64,000 nucleotides of DNA from Luteimonas rhizosphaericola (GTDB lineage Bacteria > Pseudomonadota > Gammaproteobacteria > Xanthomonadales > Xanthomonadaceae). The translations under genes were made by a program, and so were the position numbers. Shown in pieces: positions 23,802 to 31,953 of the stretch. The notes below the pieces were generated by a model. That model was not told the origin of the DNA. It was given only the letters and a program-made list of their open reading frames with translations, and did not search any database. Location: the NCBI RefSeq assembly GCF_029888045.1, contig NZ_JARXRN010000028.1, positions 701,678-765,677 on the forward strand. Direction: 5' to 3'. The stretch's first letter is position 1; every line of letters begins with the position of its first letter.

Positions 23802-23829
23802 CCCCGGGTGCGCTTCGCTTGCCCGGGCG
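23802..23829. repeat. Single REP-like palindrome, variant
   Basis: As the unit at 7991 with one change (TTGCCCGGGC for TTACCCGGGC). It ends 53 bp before the receptor stop codon. Confidence 0.7.
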
Positions 23830-23882
23830 ACGCGCGGGAGGTTCGGGGCGGATCGATCCGCCCCGATGCCCCCGCGACCGCG

Positions 23883-26213
23883 TCAGAACGCCCAGCGCAT
23901 GACCAGCTGGTAGCTGGGGCCGGCGTCCTCGGTTTCCAGTTCGTACTCGTCGTAGTCGCGGTCGATCTGGTCGCCGAGGGTGTCGAACTTGTGGAAGAAC
24001 TCGTCCTTGGACGCGTCGAGCAGGTTCGAGGCCGACAGGCGCACCGAGACGCTGTCGCCGAAGCGCTTCTCCACGAACGCCTCCAGGTCGGCGCCGTAGC
24101 GGATCGTCACCTCCTCGGCCAGGATGCGCGTGTAGGCGTCGCCCTGCTTGCGGTAGGACAGGCCGAAGCTCGCATCGACCGTGGGCAGGTCCTGGATGAA
24201 GCCGACGTTGAAGGTCGAGCGCGCCTGGTCGTTGAAGCGGCGCTCGCCGAGGAAGTCGTCCACCTTCGACTTCACCCATGCGTAGTTCATGAACACGCCG
24301 GTGTGCTCCATGCCGAATGCGGTCAACGGCGTGGACAGGTCGAACTCGACCCCGTACACCTTGCCGTCGCCGACGTTGCCGGAGGAGAACACGAAGCTGT
24401 CGGCCGGCTCGGCGGCCATCGCCTCCTCGATGCTGGCGTACTCGCCGTCCTCCGCCAGTTCCTCCCACGTGGCGACCGCTTCCTCGCTCGGCGCGCCGGT
24501 GTTGACCAGCTCGATCAGGTCGGACACGTCGCGGTAGAACAGGTTGACGCCGAACACGCCGCGGCGGCCCAGGCGGCGCTCGTAGCCGAAGTCCAGCCCG
24601 TTCGCGGTCTCCGCGTCGAGCTGCGGATTGCCGATGTAGTCGTTGTCGCCGAACTCGCCGTCCAGCAGCGCCGGCACCAGTTCGTTGAAGTTCGGGCGCT
24701 TCACGCTGCGCGCCAGCGACAGGCTCAGCCGGTCGGCATCGGTGAGGTCCCACTTCAGGTGCAGCGAGGGCAGCAGCTCGTCGTAGTCCTTGCGCGATTC
24801 GCCTTCGCTCTCGCCGTCCTCCACGTAACGGATCTCCGACTCGGTGGTCTCCAGGCGCAGGCCCGCTTCCCACGCCAGCACGCCCGCCCGGCCCGAGAAC
24901 ATCAGGTAGGGATCGAGCCGGGTCTCCTCGATCACGCTCTCGACCGTGCCGTCGATTTCGTAGACCACCGGATCGCCCTCGGACTCGGCCTCCCATTCGT
25001 AGAAGGTGTGGTCGATGTCGCGCTCCTTGCGGCGATAGTCGATGCCGAATTCCATCTCCGTCGCGGCGCCCAGATCGCGCTTGTGGGCGATCTCGAAGCG
25101 GGTCTCGGCATCCTTGGCGTCGATCGCGAGCGACTCGCCTTCGGCTTCGTCCCACTCGCCGTCGACGTAGGCGTACGACTCCTCGCTTTCGACGCTGTCG
25201 TCCTCGAAGCGCGCGTGGTCGACGCCGAGCTCGGTGGTGCCGCCGGCCATGTCGAAGCGGTATTCCACGCCCAGCCCCCAGTTCCTCTGGTCGACTGTCG
25301 AGCGGCCGGGCACGTCGGCGGTGATCACTTCGCCGTCGTCGTACTCCTCCTCGAACGAGACCTCGGTGATGTCGCGGTCGGTCTTGACGTAGAAGCCGTC
25401 GACGCCCAGGCGCCCGGTCTCGCCCACGTCGACGGTGTAGGACACGTTGCCGGAATAGTCGCGGCCGTCCTTGACCTCGACCTGGTCCTCGAAGCTGACC
25501 AGCTCGTCCATCGACGGGTCGGAGAAGCGGTCGGAGCGCTTGTTCTTGGCCCGGTAGCGGTCCTGCACATTGACTCCCGCCAGCACGCGCCCGCCCAGCG
25601 CCTCGCCGCTGGTGACCGCGCCGAAGGTCGGGTTCACCTCGCCGTCGAAGGCGCGGTTCACGCCCACGCGCAGGTAGCTGCCGTCGAACGCGTAGGCATC
25701 GCGCAGGACGATGTTGATCGCGCCGGCCATCGCGTCGCCGGAGCGGTTGGCGCTGTTGCTGCGCAGGATCTCGATCCGGTCCACCATCTCGGCGGGGATG
25801 CGGTCGACCCAGAACGAGCGGTCGTCGCCGGCACCCGGCACCTGCTTGCCGTTGATCAGCACCTGGGTGTAGCCGCCGCCCAGGCCGCGCAGCTGCACCC
25901 CGTCGTACTCGCCGATGTCCGAGCCGACGAAGGCCGCGCCGGGTAGCCGCTTGACCATGTCGCCGACGGTGTTGGGTTCGAAGCGCTGGAAATATTCCAG
26001 GTCGTAGCTGAGCACCGGCGCGGTGTCGTCGGTGCGGTTGCGGTAGGCGATCTCGCCCTGCACGACCACCGCGTCGAGGTCCTTGGGATCGCCTGCGATC
26101 GCAGTCGCGGCATCGGTGGTGGTGTCGGGCGCGGCGAGCGCGACGCCGGCCGGCAGCAGCAGGGCGCAGGCGAGAGCGCGTGACAGGCCGATGGCCAGTG
26201 CGTGACGTGTCAT
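23883..26213 (-). CDS. TonB-dependent outer-membrane receptor with acidic loops
   Basis: 776 residues with a signal peptide (ALACALLLPAGVALA). A TonB-box-like DAVVVQGE follows near residue 47. The plug domain shows VGDMVKRLPGAAFVG, VQLRGLGGGYTQVLINGKQV, and the RIEILRSNSANRSGDAMAGA region. The barrel ends with SYQLVMRWAF, a C-terminal Phe as needed for outer-membrane insertion. Several putative extracellular loops are very acidic (for example SFEEEYDDGEVI, YVDGEWDEAEGESLA, EDGESEGESRKDYDE). It diverges from a phytase operon, so uptake of phytate or a metal-phytate complex is a plausible inference. Ligand unproven. Confidence 0.88.
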   Translation of the reverse strand: MTRHALAIGLSRALACALLLPAGVALAAPDTTTDAATAIAGDPKDLDAVVVQGEIAYRNRTDDTAPVLSYDLEYFQRFEPNTVGDMVKRLPGAAFVGSDIGEYDGVQLRGLGGGYTQVLINGKQVPGAGDDRSFWVDRIPAEMVDRIEILRSNSANRSGDAMAGAINIVLRDAYAFDGSYLRVGVNRAFDGEVNPTFGAVTSGEALGGRVLAGVNVQDRYRAKNKRSDRFSDPSMDELVSFEDQVEVKDGRDYSGNVSYTVDVGETGRLGVDGFYVKTDRDITEVSFEEEYDDGEVITADVPGRSTVDQRNWGLGVEYRFDMAGGTTELGVDHARFEDDSVESEESYAYVDGEWDEAEGESLAIDAKDAETRFEIAHKRDLGAATEMEFGIDYRRKERDIDHTFYEWEAESEGDPVVYEIDGTVESVIEETRLDPYLMFSGRAGVLAWEAGLRLETTESEIRYVEDGESEGESRKDYDELLPSLHLKWDLTDADRLSLSLARSVKRPNFNELVPALLDGEFGDNDYIGNPQLDAETANGLDFGYERRLGRRGVFGVNLFYRDVSDLIELVNTGAPSEEAVATWEELAEDGEYASIEEAMAAEPADSFVFSSGNVGDGKVYGVEFDLSTPLTAFGMEHTGVFMNYAWVKSKVDDFLGERRFNDQARSTFNVGFIQDLPTVDASFGLSYRKQGDAYTRILAEEVTIRYGADLEAFVEKRFGDSVSVRLSASNLLDASKDEFFHKFDTLGDQIDRDYDEYELETEDAGPSYQLVMRWAF

Positions 26214-26391
26214 GTGTGGGGTCTGCGGGGTGGGAAATGAACAAAACTTTCACCCCGCCATATGTCGCTGCGATGACAGCTCCGCGGCCACGTCACCGTT
26301 TCAGCGGCGCGACGCGCGCAATCCCGTCTCGGGAATGTCACATTTGCTTCATACGATCCACCGCCACATGCAGACCGTTCCGAAGGCTTCC
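26214..26391. promoter_or_regulatory. Divergent control region of the receptor and phytase operon
   Basis: Possible Pho-box-like half-sites are present. On the minus strand a perfect CTGTCAT (26279-26273) is followed 11 bp on by a weaker GCGACAT. On the plus strand ATGTCAC (26335-26341) is followed 11 bp on by a weaker GCTTCAT (26346-26352). Each has only one strong half, so PhoB control is only a suggestion. Confidence 0.25.
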
Positions 26392-27564
26392 ATGACCATC
26401 GACTTCCGCAGCGTGCCGCTGGCGCTCGCGCTCCTGTCCCTTGCCGCGTGTACGACTTCGCCCCGCGCCGGCGCGCCTGCCGCCGACGCATCCGCGACCC
26501 CGACGGCCGCAGCCGACCGCGAACCGGACGAGTACGAGGACGACGATGTCCTGCTGCGCGACCACGACGTGCCGCACGTGGTGGTGGGCGAAGCCTTCGT
26601 CACCGTATCCACGCCCGACGACAACATCGATTCGCCGGCCAGCTGGATCGAGGGCGGCCGCCGCATGCTGGTGGCCACCGCCAAGGCGACCGACCAGCTG
26701 GTGGTGTACGACGGCGCCACCGGTAAGCGCCTGCGCGCGATCGGCGGCACCGGCGACGGCCCCGGCCAGCTGCGCCGGCCGAACGGCGTGGCGACCATCG
26801 ACGACCGGGTGCTGTTCGTGGTCGAGCGCGACAACCGGCGCGTGCAGGCGTTCTCGTTGCCGGCACTCGAGCCGCTGGTCTCGTTCGGCCAGGACGGGCT
26901 GCGCCAGCCCTACGGCCTGTGGGTGCGCCCACACGACGGCGGCTACGAAGTGCTGGTGAGCGATGCCTACATGGACGGCGAGGACGCGCAGGGCGAGGAC
27001 ATCGTGCCGCCGCTGGCGCGCCTGGACCAGCGGTTCCGCCGCTACCAGGTCGAGGAGCGCGACGGCGCCTGGCGCGCGCGCGAGACCGGAACCTTCGGCG
27101 ACACCACCGCGGCCGGCGCGATCCGCGTGCCCGAATCGCTGTTCGGCGACGCCGCGAACGACCGCCTGCTGGTGGCCGAGGAAGACGTGCCCACCGGCAC
27201 CCGCCTGCGCGAGTACGACCTGCAGGGCCGTTATCGCGGGCGCGACGTCGGCGCCGGCCAGTACGTGGCCCAGGCCGAGGGCATCGCCCTGATGCAGTGT
27301 GCGGACGGCAGCGGTTGGTGGGTGGCGAGCGACCAGTTCGCCGACCGCACCGTGTTCCACCTCTTCGACCGCACCCGCCTGACGCACGTGGGCTCGTTCG
27401 CCGGCAAGGTGACCGGGCTGACCGATGGCGTCTGGCTGGACGCGCGCGGTGACGCGCGGTTCCCCGAGGGCGTGTTCTACGCCTCGCACCTGGACGAGGC
27501 GGTTGCGGCGTTCGACTGGCGCGACATCGCCGCTGCGCTGAAGCTCCCCGCATGCGCGCGCTAA
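26392..27564 (+). CDS. Beta-propeller phytase (3-phytase type), lipoprotein
   Basis: 390 residues. Lipoprotein signal ends SLAAC (Cys20). Repeated beta-blade sequence such as LVVYDGATGKRLRAIGGTGD, LFVVERDNRRVQAFSLPAL, VLVSDAYMDGED, AAGAIRVPESLFGD, LREYDLQGRYRG, AEGIALMQCADGSGWWV and DRTVFHLFDRT matches xanthomonad phytases, which release phosphate from inositol hexakisphosphate with calcium. Acidic residues suitable for calcium are frequent. The start at 26392 is supported by GAAGG 5 bases upstream; an in-frame ATG lies at 26368. First gene of an operon with the phosphatase and pyrophosphatase below. Confidence 0.75.
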   Translation: MTIDFRSVPLALALLSLAACTTSPRAGAPAADASATPTAAADREPDEYEDDDVLLRDHDVPHVVVGEAFVTVSTPDDNIDSPASWIEGGRRMLVATAKATDQLVVYDGATGKRLRAIGGTGDGPGQLRRPNGVATIDDRVLFVVERDNRRVQAFSLPALEPLVSFGQDGLRQPYGLWVRPHDGGYEVLVSDAYMDGEDAQGEDIVPPLARLDQRFRRYQVEERDGAWRARETGTFGDTTAAGAIRVPESLFGDAANDRLLVAEEDVPTGTRLREYDLQGRYRGRDVGAGQYVAQAEGIALMQCADGSGWWVASDQFADRTVFHLFDRTRLTHVGSFAGKVTGLTDGVWLDARGDARFPEGVFYASHLDEAVAAFDWRDIAAALKLPACAR

Positions 27565-28943
27565 TCACGCGCAGGAGTGGGGCGCTGCTGGCGGCCGCGC
27601 TGCTCGCGGCGGCTGCCGCGGCACCGTCGGCCGCGCGCGAGGATGCGCGCACGCCCGAACCGAATACGCGCGTGCCTGCCGGCGTGCACCTGTACCGGCC
27701 GTCGGTGTTTCCCGACCGCATCGTCGCCTCGCCGCTGCAGGACGCGGGCGAAGGCCTTGCGTTCGCCTGGCGCACCGATGCGTCGGTGCAGGCGCCGCTG
27801 CTCGAGATCGTCCAAGCGGGTGATTCGCCGGACATGGGCCAGCCGCGCCGGATCGCCTCGACGATGCGCGAACTGCGCACCGAGAACGGCGCCGCGCACC
27901 ACCACCTGGCCCAGGTCGACGGCCTGCGTGCCGACACCCTGTACGCCTGGCGCGTGCAGGGCGGGGGCACCTGGAGCGCCTGGCACCACACCCGTACCGC
28001 GGCGGCCGCTGACGCGCCGCTGACCCTGCTCTACTTCGGCGACACCCAGAACAAGAACGTGAGCCTGACCACGCGCGTGGTGCGCGAAGCGATGCGGCAC
28101 GCGCCCGATGCGCGGCTTGCGCTGTTCGCCGGCGACCTGGTGAGCGGCGGCGATGGCGAGGACGACACCGAGTGGGGCGAGTGGTTCGAAGCCACTGGCG
28201 CGCTGCCGACCTCGATGGCGGTGGCGCCTGCGGCGGGCAACCACGAGCATTTCGAGGAGTTCGAGGACACCCCGCGCGAGCGTCGCGTGCTGGGTGCGCA
28301 CTGGCCGCTGCAGTTCGCGCTGCCTGGCAACGGCGCGCGGGGCGCGGAGCGCACCACGTACTGGTTCGACTACCACGACGTGCGCATCGCGGTGCTCGAC
28401 GGCACCTCGGCGCTGGACCTCGGCACCGCGCAGGCGCAGGCGCGCTGGCTTGACGGCGTGCTCGCCGGCAGTCCCCGGCGCTGGAGCATCGTCATGATCC
28501 ACCAGCCGTTCTATTCGCCGCGCGCCGGGCGCGACAATGCCGAACTGCGCGAGTACCTGCTGCCGGTGATCCGGCGCCATGGCGTGGACCTGGTGCTGCA
28601 GGGACACGACCACGTCTACGGCCGCCGCCTCGACGAGGGCGGGCGGTTGCCGGTATTCGCCGTCTCGGTGACGGGCGCCAAGCAGTACCGGCTTTCGCCC
28701 GGCGCGCGCGACACGATGGCGCCGGTGGCCGAGGACACCCAGCTGTTCCAGGTCATCCGTGTCGACGGCGACCGCCTGCGCTACGAGGCGCGCACGGCGA
28801 CCGGGCGCCTGTACGACGCGTTCGAGCTGGCGGGGCCGCGCGGAGGGCGTCGGCTGGTCGAACAGGCGGACGGGCGCATCGACCAGCGCCTGTGTTCGCG
28901 TGCCCGGACGCTCAAGGGACGCAGCGACCGCTGCTGGGAGTGA
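27552..28943 (+). CDS. Exported purple-acid-phosphatase-like metallophosphoesterase
   Basis: 463 residues with a signal peptide (LLAAALLAAAAAAPSAA). An N-terminal fibronectin-III-like domain (about 40-150, VQAPLLEIVQAGD to YAWRVQGGGTWS) precedes a calcineurin-like catalytic domain. All metal-binding motifs are present: YFGDTQ (161-166), FAGDLVSGG (192-200), AAGNHEHFEEF (227-237), IHQPF (His317) and QGHDHVYGR (350-358). It hydrolyses phosphomonoesters, expected in the periplasm. It overlaps the phytase stop by 13 bp in another frame, so the two are translationally coupled. Confidence 0.9.
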   Translation: MRALITRRSGALLAAALLAAAAAAPSAAREDARTPEPNTRVPAGVHLYRPSVFPDRIVASPLQDAGEGLAFAWRTDASVQAPLLEIVQAGDSPDMGQPRRIASTMRELRTENGAAHHHLAQVDGLRADTLYAWRVQGGGTWSAWHHTRTAAAADAPLTLLYFGDTQNKNVSLTTRVVREAMRHAPDARLALFAGDLVSGGDGEDDTEWGEWFEATGALPTSMAVAPAAGNHEHFEEFEDTPRERRVLGAHWPLQFALPGNGARGAERTTYWFDYHDVRIAVLDGTSALDLGTAQAQARWLDGVLAGSPRRWSIVMIHQPFYSPRAGRDNAELREYLLPVIRRHGVDLVLQGHDHVYGRRLDEGGRLPVFAVSVTGAKQYRLSPGARDTMAPVAEDTQLFQVIRVDGDRLRYEARTATGRLYDAFELAGPRGGRRLVEQADGRIDQRLCSRARTLKGRSDRCWE

Positions 28944-28948
28944 ACGCC

Positions 28949-29635
28949 GTGCGCTGGAATGCCCGGCGGTGCCGCCGTCGTCCCGCTGCGGGACGCACGC
29001 ACGCGCGTCGTTCCGCGGCACTCGCGTGCGCGCTGCTGGCGCTGGCGCTGCCGCTGGCGGCGATCGCGAAACCGCCGCCCGAGGCCCAGGTGCGCCACCC
29101 GTTCCTGGCCGCGCAGCCGGATGAGGTGCCGGCGTCCGCGGTGATGGCGGTGGAGATCCCCGCCGGCGGCGCGATCAAGTACGAGATCGGCAGCGACGGC
29201 CTGGTATTCGTCGACCGCTTCCTGCCGATGCCGGTCGCCTATCCGGCCAACTACGGTTCACTGCCGCGCACGCTGGCCGGCGACGGCGATCCGCTCGACG
29301 CGCTGGTGCTCACGCGCACGCCGCTCCCGCCGGGGGTGCTGGTCCGTTTCCGCCCGATCGGCGTGTTGCGCATGGTCGACGCCGGCGAACGCGACGAGAA
29401 GATCATCGGCGTGCCGGTCGACGCGGTGGATGCCGCCTACGCCGACATCCGCGACATCGACGACGTACCGGCCACCGAGCGCGCGCGCATCGAAGCGTTC
29501 TTCCGCCTCTACAAGGACACGGGCAACAGTACGAACCCGGTGCAGCTGTCGGGCTTCGGCGACGCGGCCGAAGCCCGGGCGCTGCTGCGCGAGGCGATCG
29601 CGCGTTTCGCGGCGCGGGACGCCGCCCCGCCCTGA
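28949..29635 (+). CDS. ppa: Inorganic pyrophosphatase with a signal peptide
   Basis: 228 residues. The family I pyrophosphatase core starts about residue 60: AIKYEIGSDGLVFVDRFLPM, AYPANYGSLPRTLAGDGDPL with Asp112/Asp114/Asp117, then DEKIIGVPVDAVDA and FFRLYKDTG. All metal and phosphate ligands expected from E. coli Ppa appear present. Unlike usual cytosolic Ppa, it has an N-terminal Arg-rich stretch and hydrophobic segment (ALACALLALALPLAAIA), so it should be exported. GTG start at 28949 with GGGAG upstream, 5 bp after the phosphatase stop. Third gene of the phytase operon. Confidence 0.9.
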   Translation: MRWNARRCRRRPAAGRTHARRSAALACALLALALPLAAIAKPPPEAQVRHPFLAAQPDEVPASAVMAVEIPAGGAIKYEIGSDGLVFVDRFLPMPVAYPANYGSLPRTLAGDGDPLDALVLTRTPLPPGVLVRFRPIGVLRMVDAGERDEKIIGVPVDAVDAAYADIRDIDDVPATERARIEAFFRLYKDTGNSTNPVQLSGFGDAAEARALLREAIARFAARDAAPP

Positions 29636-29683
29636 CCGGCCCGTCAAGCGCGGTGCGCGTGGCGTTGCCGGTGGCTCGCTCCG

Positions 29684-31180
29684 TCAGGCCGCCTGCGCCG
29701 TCGACTGGCGCGGCCCTTCGCGCAGCGCCTTGCCCACCATCGAGACCAGCAGCTCCAGTTCGTCGGCCGTGGTCTCGAAGCGCGGGGTGAAGCGCAGCGA
29801 GTTGGCGCCGCCGTGGATCACGCCGATGCCGTGCTCGCGCAGCCACTCCTCGGTCGAGCCGGCGCCGTAGCACTTGAACTGCGGCGCGAGTTCGCACGAG
29901 AACAGCAGGCCGGTGCCCTGGACCTTCGTGATCAGGCCGCCGAGTTCGGCCTTCAGCGCTTCCAGCCGCGCCACCGCCTCGCGGCCGCGCGTGCGGATGT
30001 TCTCGCGCAGTCCGGGCGTGATCGCCTCCAGCACCACGCAGGCCACGTCCAGCGCGCGCGGGTTGGTGGTCATGGTGTTGCCGTACACGCCGCTGCGGTA
30101 GAGCGCCGCGGTCGCTTCGGTCACCGCCAGCACCGACAGCGGGTACTGGCCGGCGTTGAGCGCCTTGGAATAGGTTTCCATGTCCGGCGGCTCGCAGCCT
30201 TCGAACCCCGGGTAGTCGACGATCGACAGCACGCCGTGCGCGCGCAGGCCGGCCTGGATCGAGTCCACCAGCAGCAGCGAGCCGTGCGCGCGGGTGAGTT
30301 CGCGCGCCACGTCGTAGAACGCGCGCGGCAGGGCGCGGCCGGGATCGCCTTCGCCCATCACCGGTTCCAGGAACACCGCCTCGACGAACCAGCCGTTGGC
30401 CTCGGCCTCGGCGAACGCGCGGCGCAGCGCGTCGGCGTCGTAGGGCTCGACCGCGATCAGCGAATCCTCGCCGCGGAAGCTGGCCAGGTGCCGCTGGTAG
30501 GTCTTGCGCGTCGAGTCCGAATACAGCGCCGGGCGCTCGGTGCGGCCGTGGAAGCTGCCCTTGACCACGATGCGCTTGACCTTGGCGCCGGCATGGCGGC
30601 CGCCGGGGTCGGTCATCTGCAGGGTGTTGACGTCGGCGATGCGCGCCGCGAGTCCTACGGCTTCCGAACCCGAGTTCAGGCACAGGAAGCGCGCGAACGG
30701 GCAGCCGCCGCGGGTATGGCCGATCTCGCGCCGCAGCGCGCGGTCGAAACGCAGCTGCGAGAGGTTCGGCGTCATCACGTTGGCCATCGCCTGCGGCCGC
30801 GCCATCGCTTCGAGCACCGCCGGCGGCGCATGGCCGAAGCCGAGCATGCCGTAGCCGCCCGAATCGTGGACCACTGCGCCCTTCAGGGTCACGATCCACG
30901 GCCCGCGCGCGGTCAGCGCCACGTAGGGGTTCACCGCGTCGGTGGCGTAGAAGTTCACGTAGCCGGCCTGCACCGCCTCGATCTGCGCGGCCTCGTCGAG
31001 GTCGAGCAGGTCGGCGGCATCCTCGCGCAGGCGCGCGTACTCTGCCGCCGCGGCGTCGATCGCCTGGCGCAGCTCCGGGTGGGTGGCGGCCATGCGCTCG
31101 ATGGTGGCGTCGTCGAGTCCGGCGGTGCGGCGCTGGCCGCCATGGGCGCGCAGCGGGGCGAGGGCGTCGGTCAGGGGCAT
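29684..31180 (-). CDS. Class III (fold type I) PLP-dependent aminotransferase
   Basis: 498 residues, longer than ArgD. The PLP lysine is in ETYSKALNAGQYPLSVLAV. Other fold-type I signatures: FLCLNSGSEAVGLAARIADV, IVVKGSFHGRTERPALYS, EAVFLEPVMGEGDPG, LLVDSIQAGLRAHG, GNTMTTNPRAL and a C-terminal RFTPRFETTADEL. The family includes acetylornithine, lysine 6- and omega-amino-acid aminotransferases. The divergent Lrp/AsnC gene supports an amino-acid substrate, lysine being one candidate by family only. AGGAG precedes the ATG. No coupled downstream gene. Confidence 0.82.
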   Translation of the reverse strand: MPLTDALAPLRAHGGQRRTAGLDDATIERMAATHPELRQAIDAAAAEYARLREDAADLLDLDEAAQIEAVQAGYVNFYATDAVNPYVALTARGPWIVTLKGAVVHDSGGYGMLGFGHAPPAVLEAMARPQAMANVMTPNLSQLRFDRALRREIGHTRGGCPFARFLCLNSGSEAVGLAARIADVNTLQMTDPGGRHAGAKVKRIVVKGSFHGRTERPALYSDSTRKTYQRHLASFRGEDSLIAVEPYDADALRRAFAEAEANGWFVEAVFLEPVMGEGDPGRALPRAFYDVARELTRAHGSLLLVDSIQAGLRAHGVLSIVDYPGFEGCEPPDMETYSKALNAGQYPLSVLAVTEATAALYRSGVYGNTMTTNPRALDVACVVLEAITPGLRENIRTRGREAVARLEALKAELGGLITKVQGTGLLFSCELAPQFKCYGAGSTEEWLREHGIGVIHGGANSLRFTPRFETTADELELLVSMVGKALREGPRQSTAQAA

Positions 31181-31282
31181 CGGGCGTCTCCTGCGGTCGG
31201 AGGACCCGTGACCCGGGGCGGCGGGCGCGGGTCGCATGGGTGGCGCCGGAGGCATTGCGCGCCCGGCGAAGTGCCTATTATC

Positions 31283-31311
31283 TCGATCCTGTCGGCACAA
31301 GACAGGGTCGA
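31283..31311. promoter_or_regulatory. Imperfect inverted repeat in the aminotransferase/lrp control region
   Basis: TCGATCCTGTC and GACAGGGTCGA (one mismatch) with a 7-base spacer, in the 185-bp divergent region. It may be a second regulator site. Confidence 0.4.
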
Positions 31312-31332
31312 TCTGCGCAATTTCCAGTACGA

Positions 31333-31351
31333 TTTCGTCGAATCGACGAAA
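31333..31351. promoter_or_regulatory. Perfect 19-bp palindrome, probable Lrp/AsnC operator
   Basis: TTTCGTCGA-A-TCGACGAAA lies 14 bp before the regulator's ATG. Lrp/AsnC proteins bind such ~15-19-bp palindromes, so autoregulation and control of the divergent aminotransferase are likely. Confidence 0.6.
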
Positions 31352-31365
31352 GGTTTGCGCATTTC

Positions 31366-31797
31366 ATGAAGATCACCCCGGCCGACGCCCAGCTGCTGTC
31401 CGCCCTGCGCGAGAACGCCCGCGCCTCGACCGCCGAGATCGCGCGCCGGCTCGGCCTGTCGCGCACCACGGTGCAGAGCCGGATCGACCGGCTCGAGCGC
31501 GAGGACGTGATCCGCGGCTACACCGTGCGCGTGAACGAGGAGGTCGAGCGCGGCCACGTCCGCGCCCACATCCTGATCACCGTGCTGCCCAAGCAGATGC
31601 CCGCGGTGGTGGAGGCGCTGCACGCCATGCCCGAGGTGCGCAGCCTGCATTCGGTGAGCGGCGCGCACGACCTGGTCGCGATGGGCGTGGTGCCCGGCGT
31701 GGCCGACATGGACGACCTGACCGATCGCATCGGCGCGGTGCCGGGCGTGGAACGCACCACCTCGGCGGTGATCCTGTCGACCAAGTTCGAACGCTAG
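31366..31797 (+). CDS. Lrp/AsnC-family transcriptional regulator
   Basis: 143 residues. The helix-turn-helix occupies about 4-55 (DAQLLSALRENARASTAEIA, RRLGLSRTTVQSRIDRLERE). The RAM ligand-binding domain (about 65-140) shows VRAHILITVLPKQMPAVVEA, VRSLHSVSGAHDLVAMGVV and GVERTTSAVILSTKFER. It is an amino-acid-responsive DNA-binding oligomer. It reads away from the aminotransferase, which is the usual regulator-target layout. The start was chosen as the ATG directly before the HTH; a frame upstream extends but crosses the palindromes. Confidence 0.92.
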   Translation: MKITPADAQLLSALRENARASTAEIARRLGLSRTTVQSRIDRLEREDVIRGYTVRVNEEVERGHVRAHILITVLPKQMPAVVEALHAMPEVRSLHSVSGAHDLVAMGVVPGVADMDDLTDRIGAVPGVERTTSAVILSTKFER

Positions 31798-31941
31798 GCC
31801 CCCGACTGCGGGACAGCGTGGCGGCGCCTGTCCATAGCAGGCGGGCAGGGCGCCGTCCGCCTGCACGTGCCGCAACGCCGGCGCCGGCGTCGCCGTGGCG
31901 TTCCGGCCGCCGCCACCGTCTGCCGCCATCGCCGCGGCACC

Positions 31942-31947
31942 TACAAT
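31942..31947 (+). promoter_or_regulatory. -10 box of queA, positioned for a leaderless transcript
   Basis: TACAAT with six bases to the ATG at 31954; no ribosome site between. Same arrangement as yfhL and trmJ. Confidence 0.5.
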
Positions 31948-31953
31948 TGGCCG

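Larger units (their letters stand above)
23073..23882. other. 800-bp non-coding stretch with repeats
   Basis: Between upp and the TonB-dependent receptor on the same strand. A 210-residue plus-strand frame spans much of it but is Arg/Ser/Ala-rich, runs through the repeats and has no family features, so I do not call it. The stretch holds the nested palindromes at 23300-23389 and two single REP-like units. It may be decayed or recently assembled from repeats. Confidence 0.5.

Noticed and set aside
31798-31953. preQ1 riboswitch before queA
   Set aside because: No conserved preQ1 motif seen, and the probable transcription start at the ATG leaves no leader.
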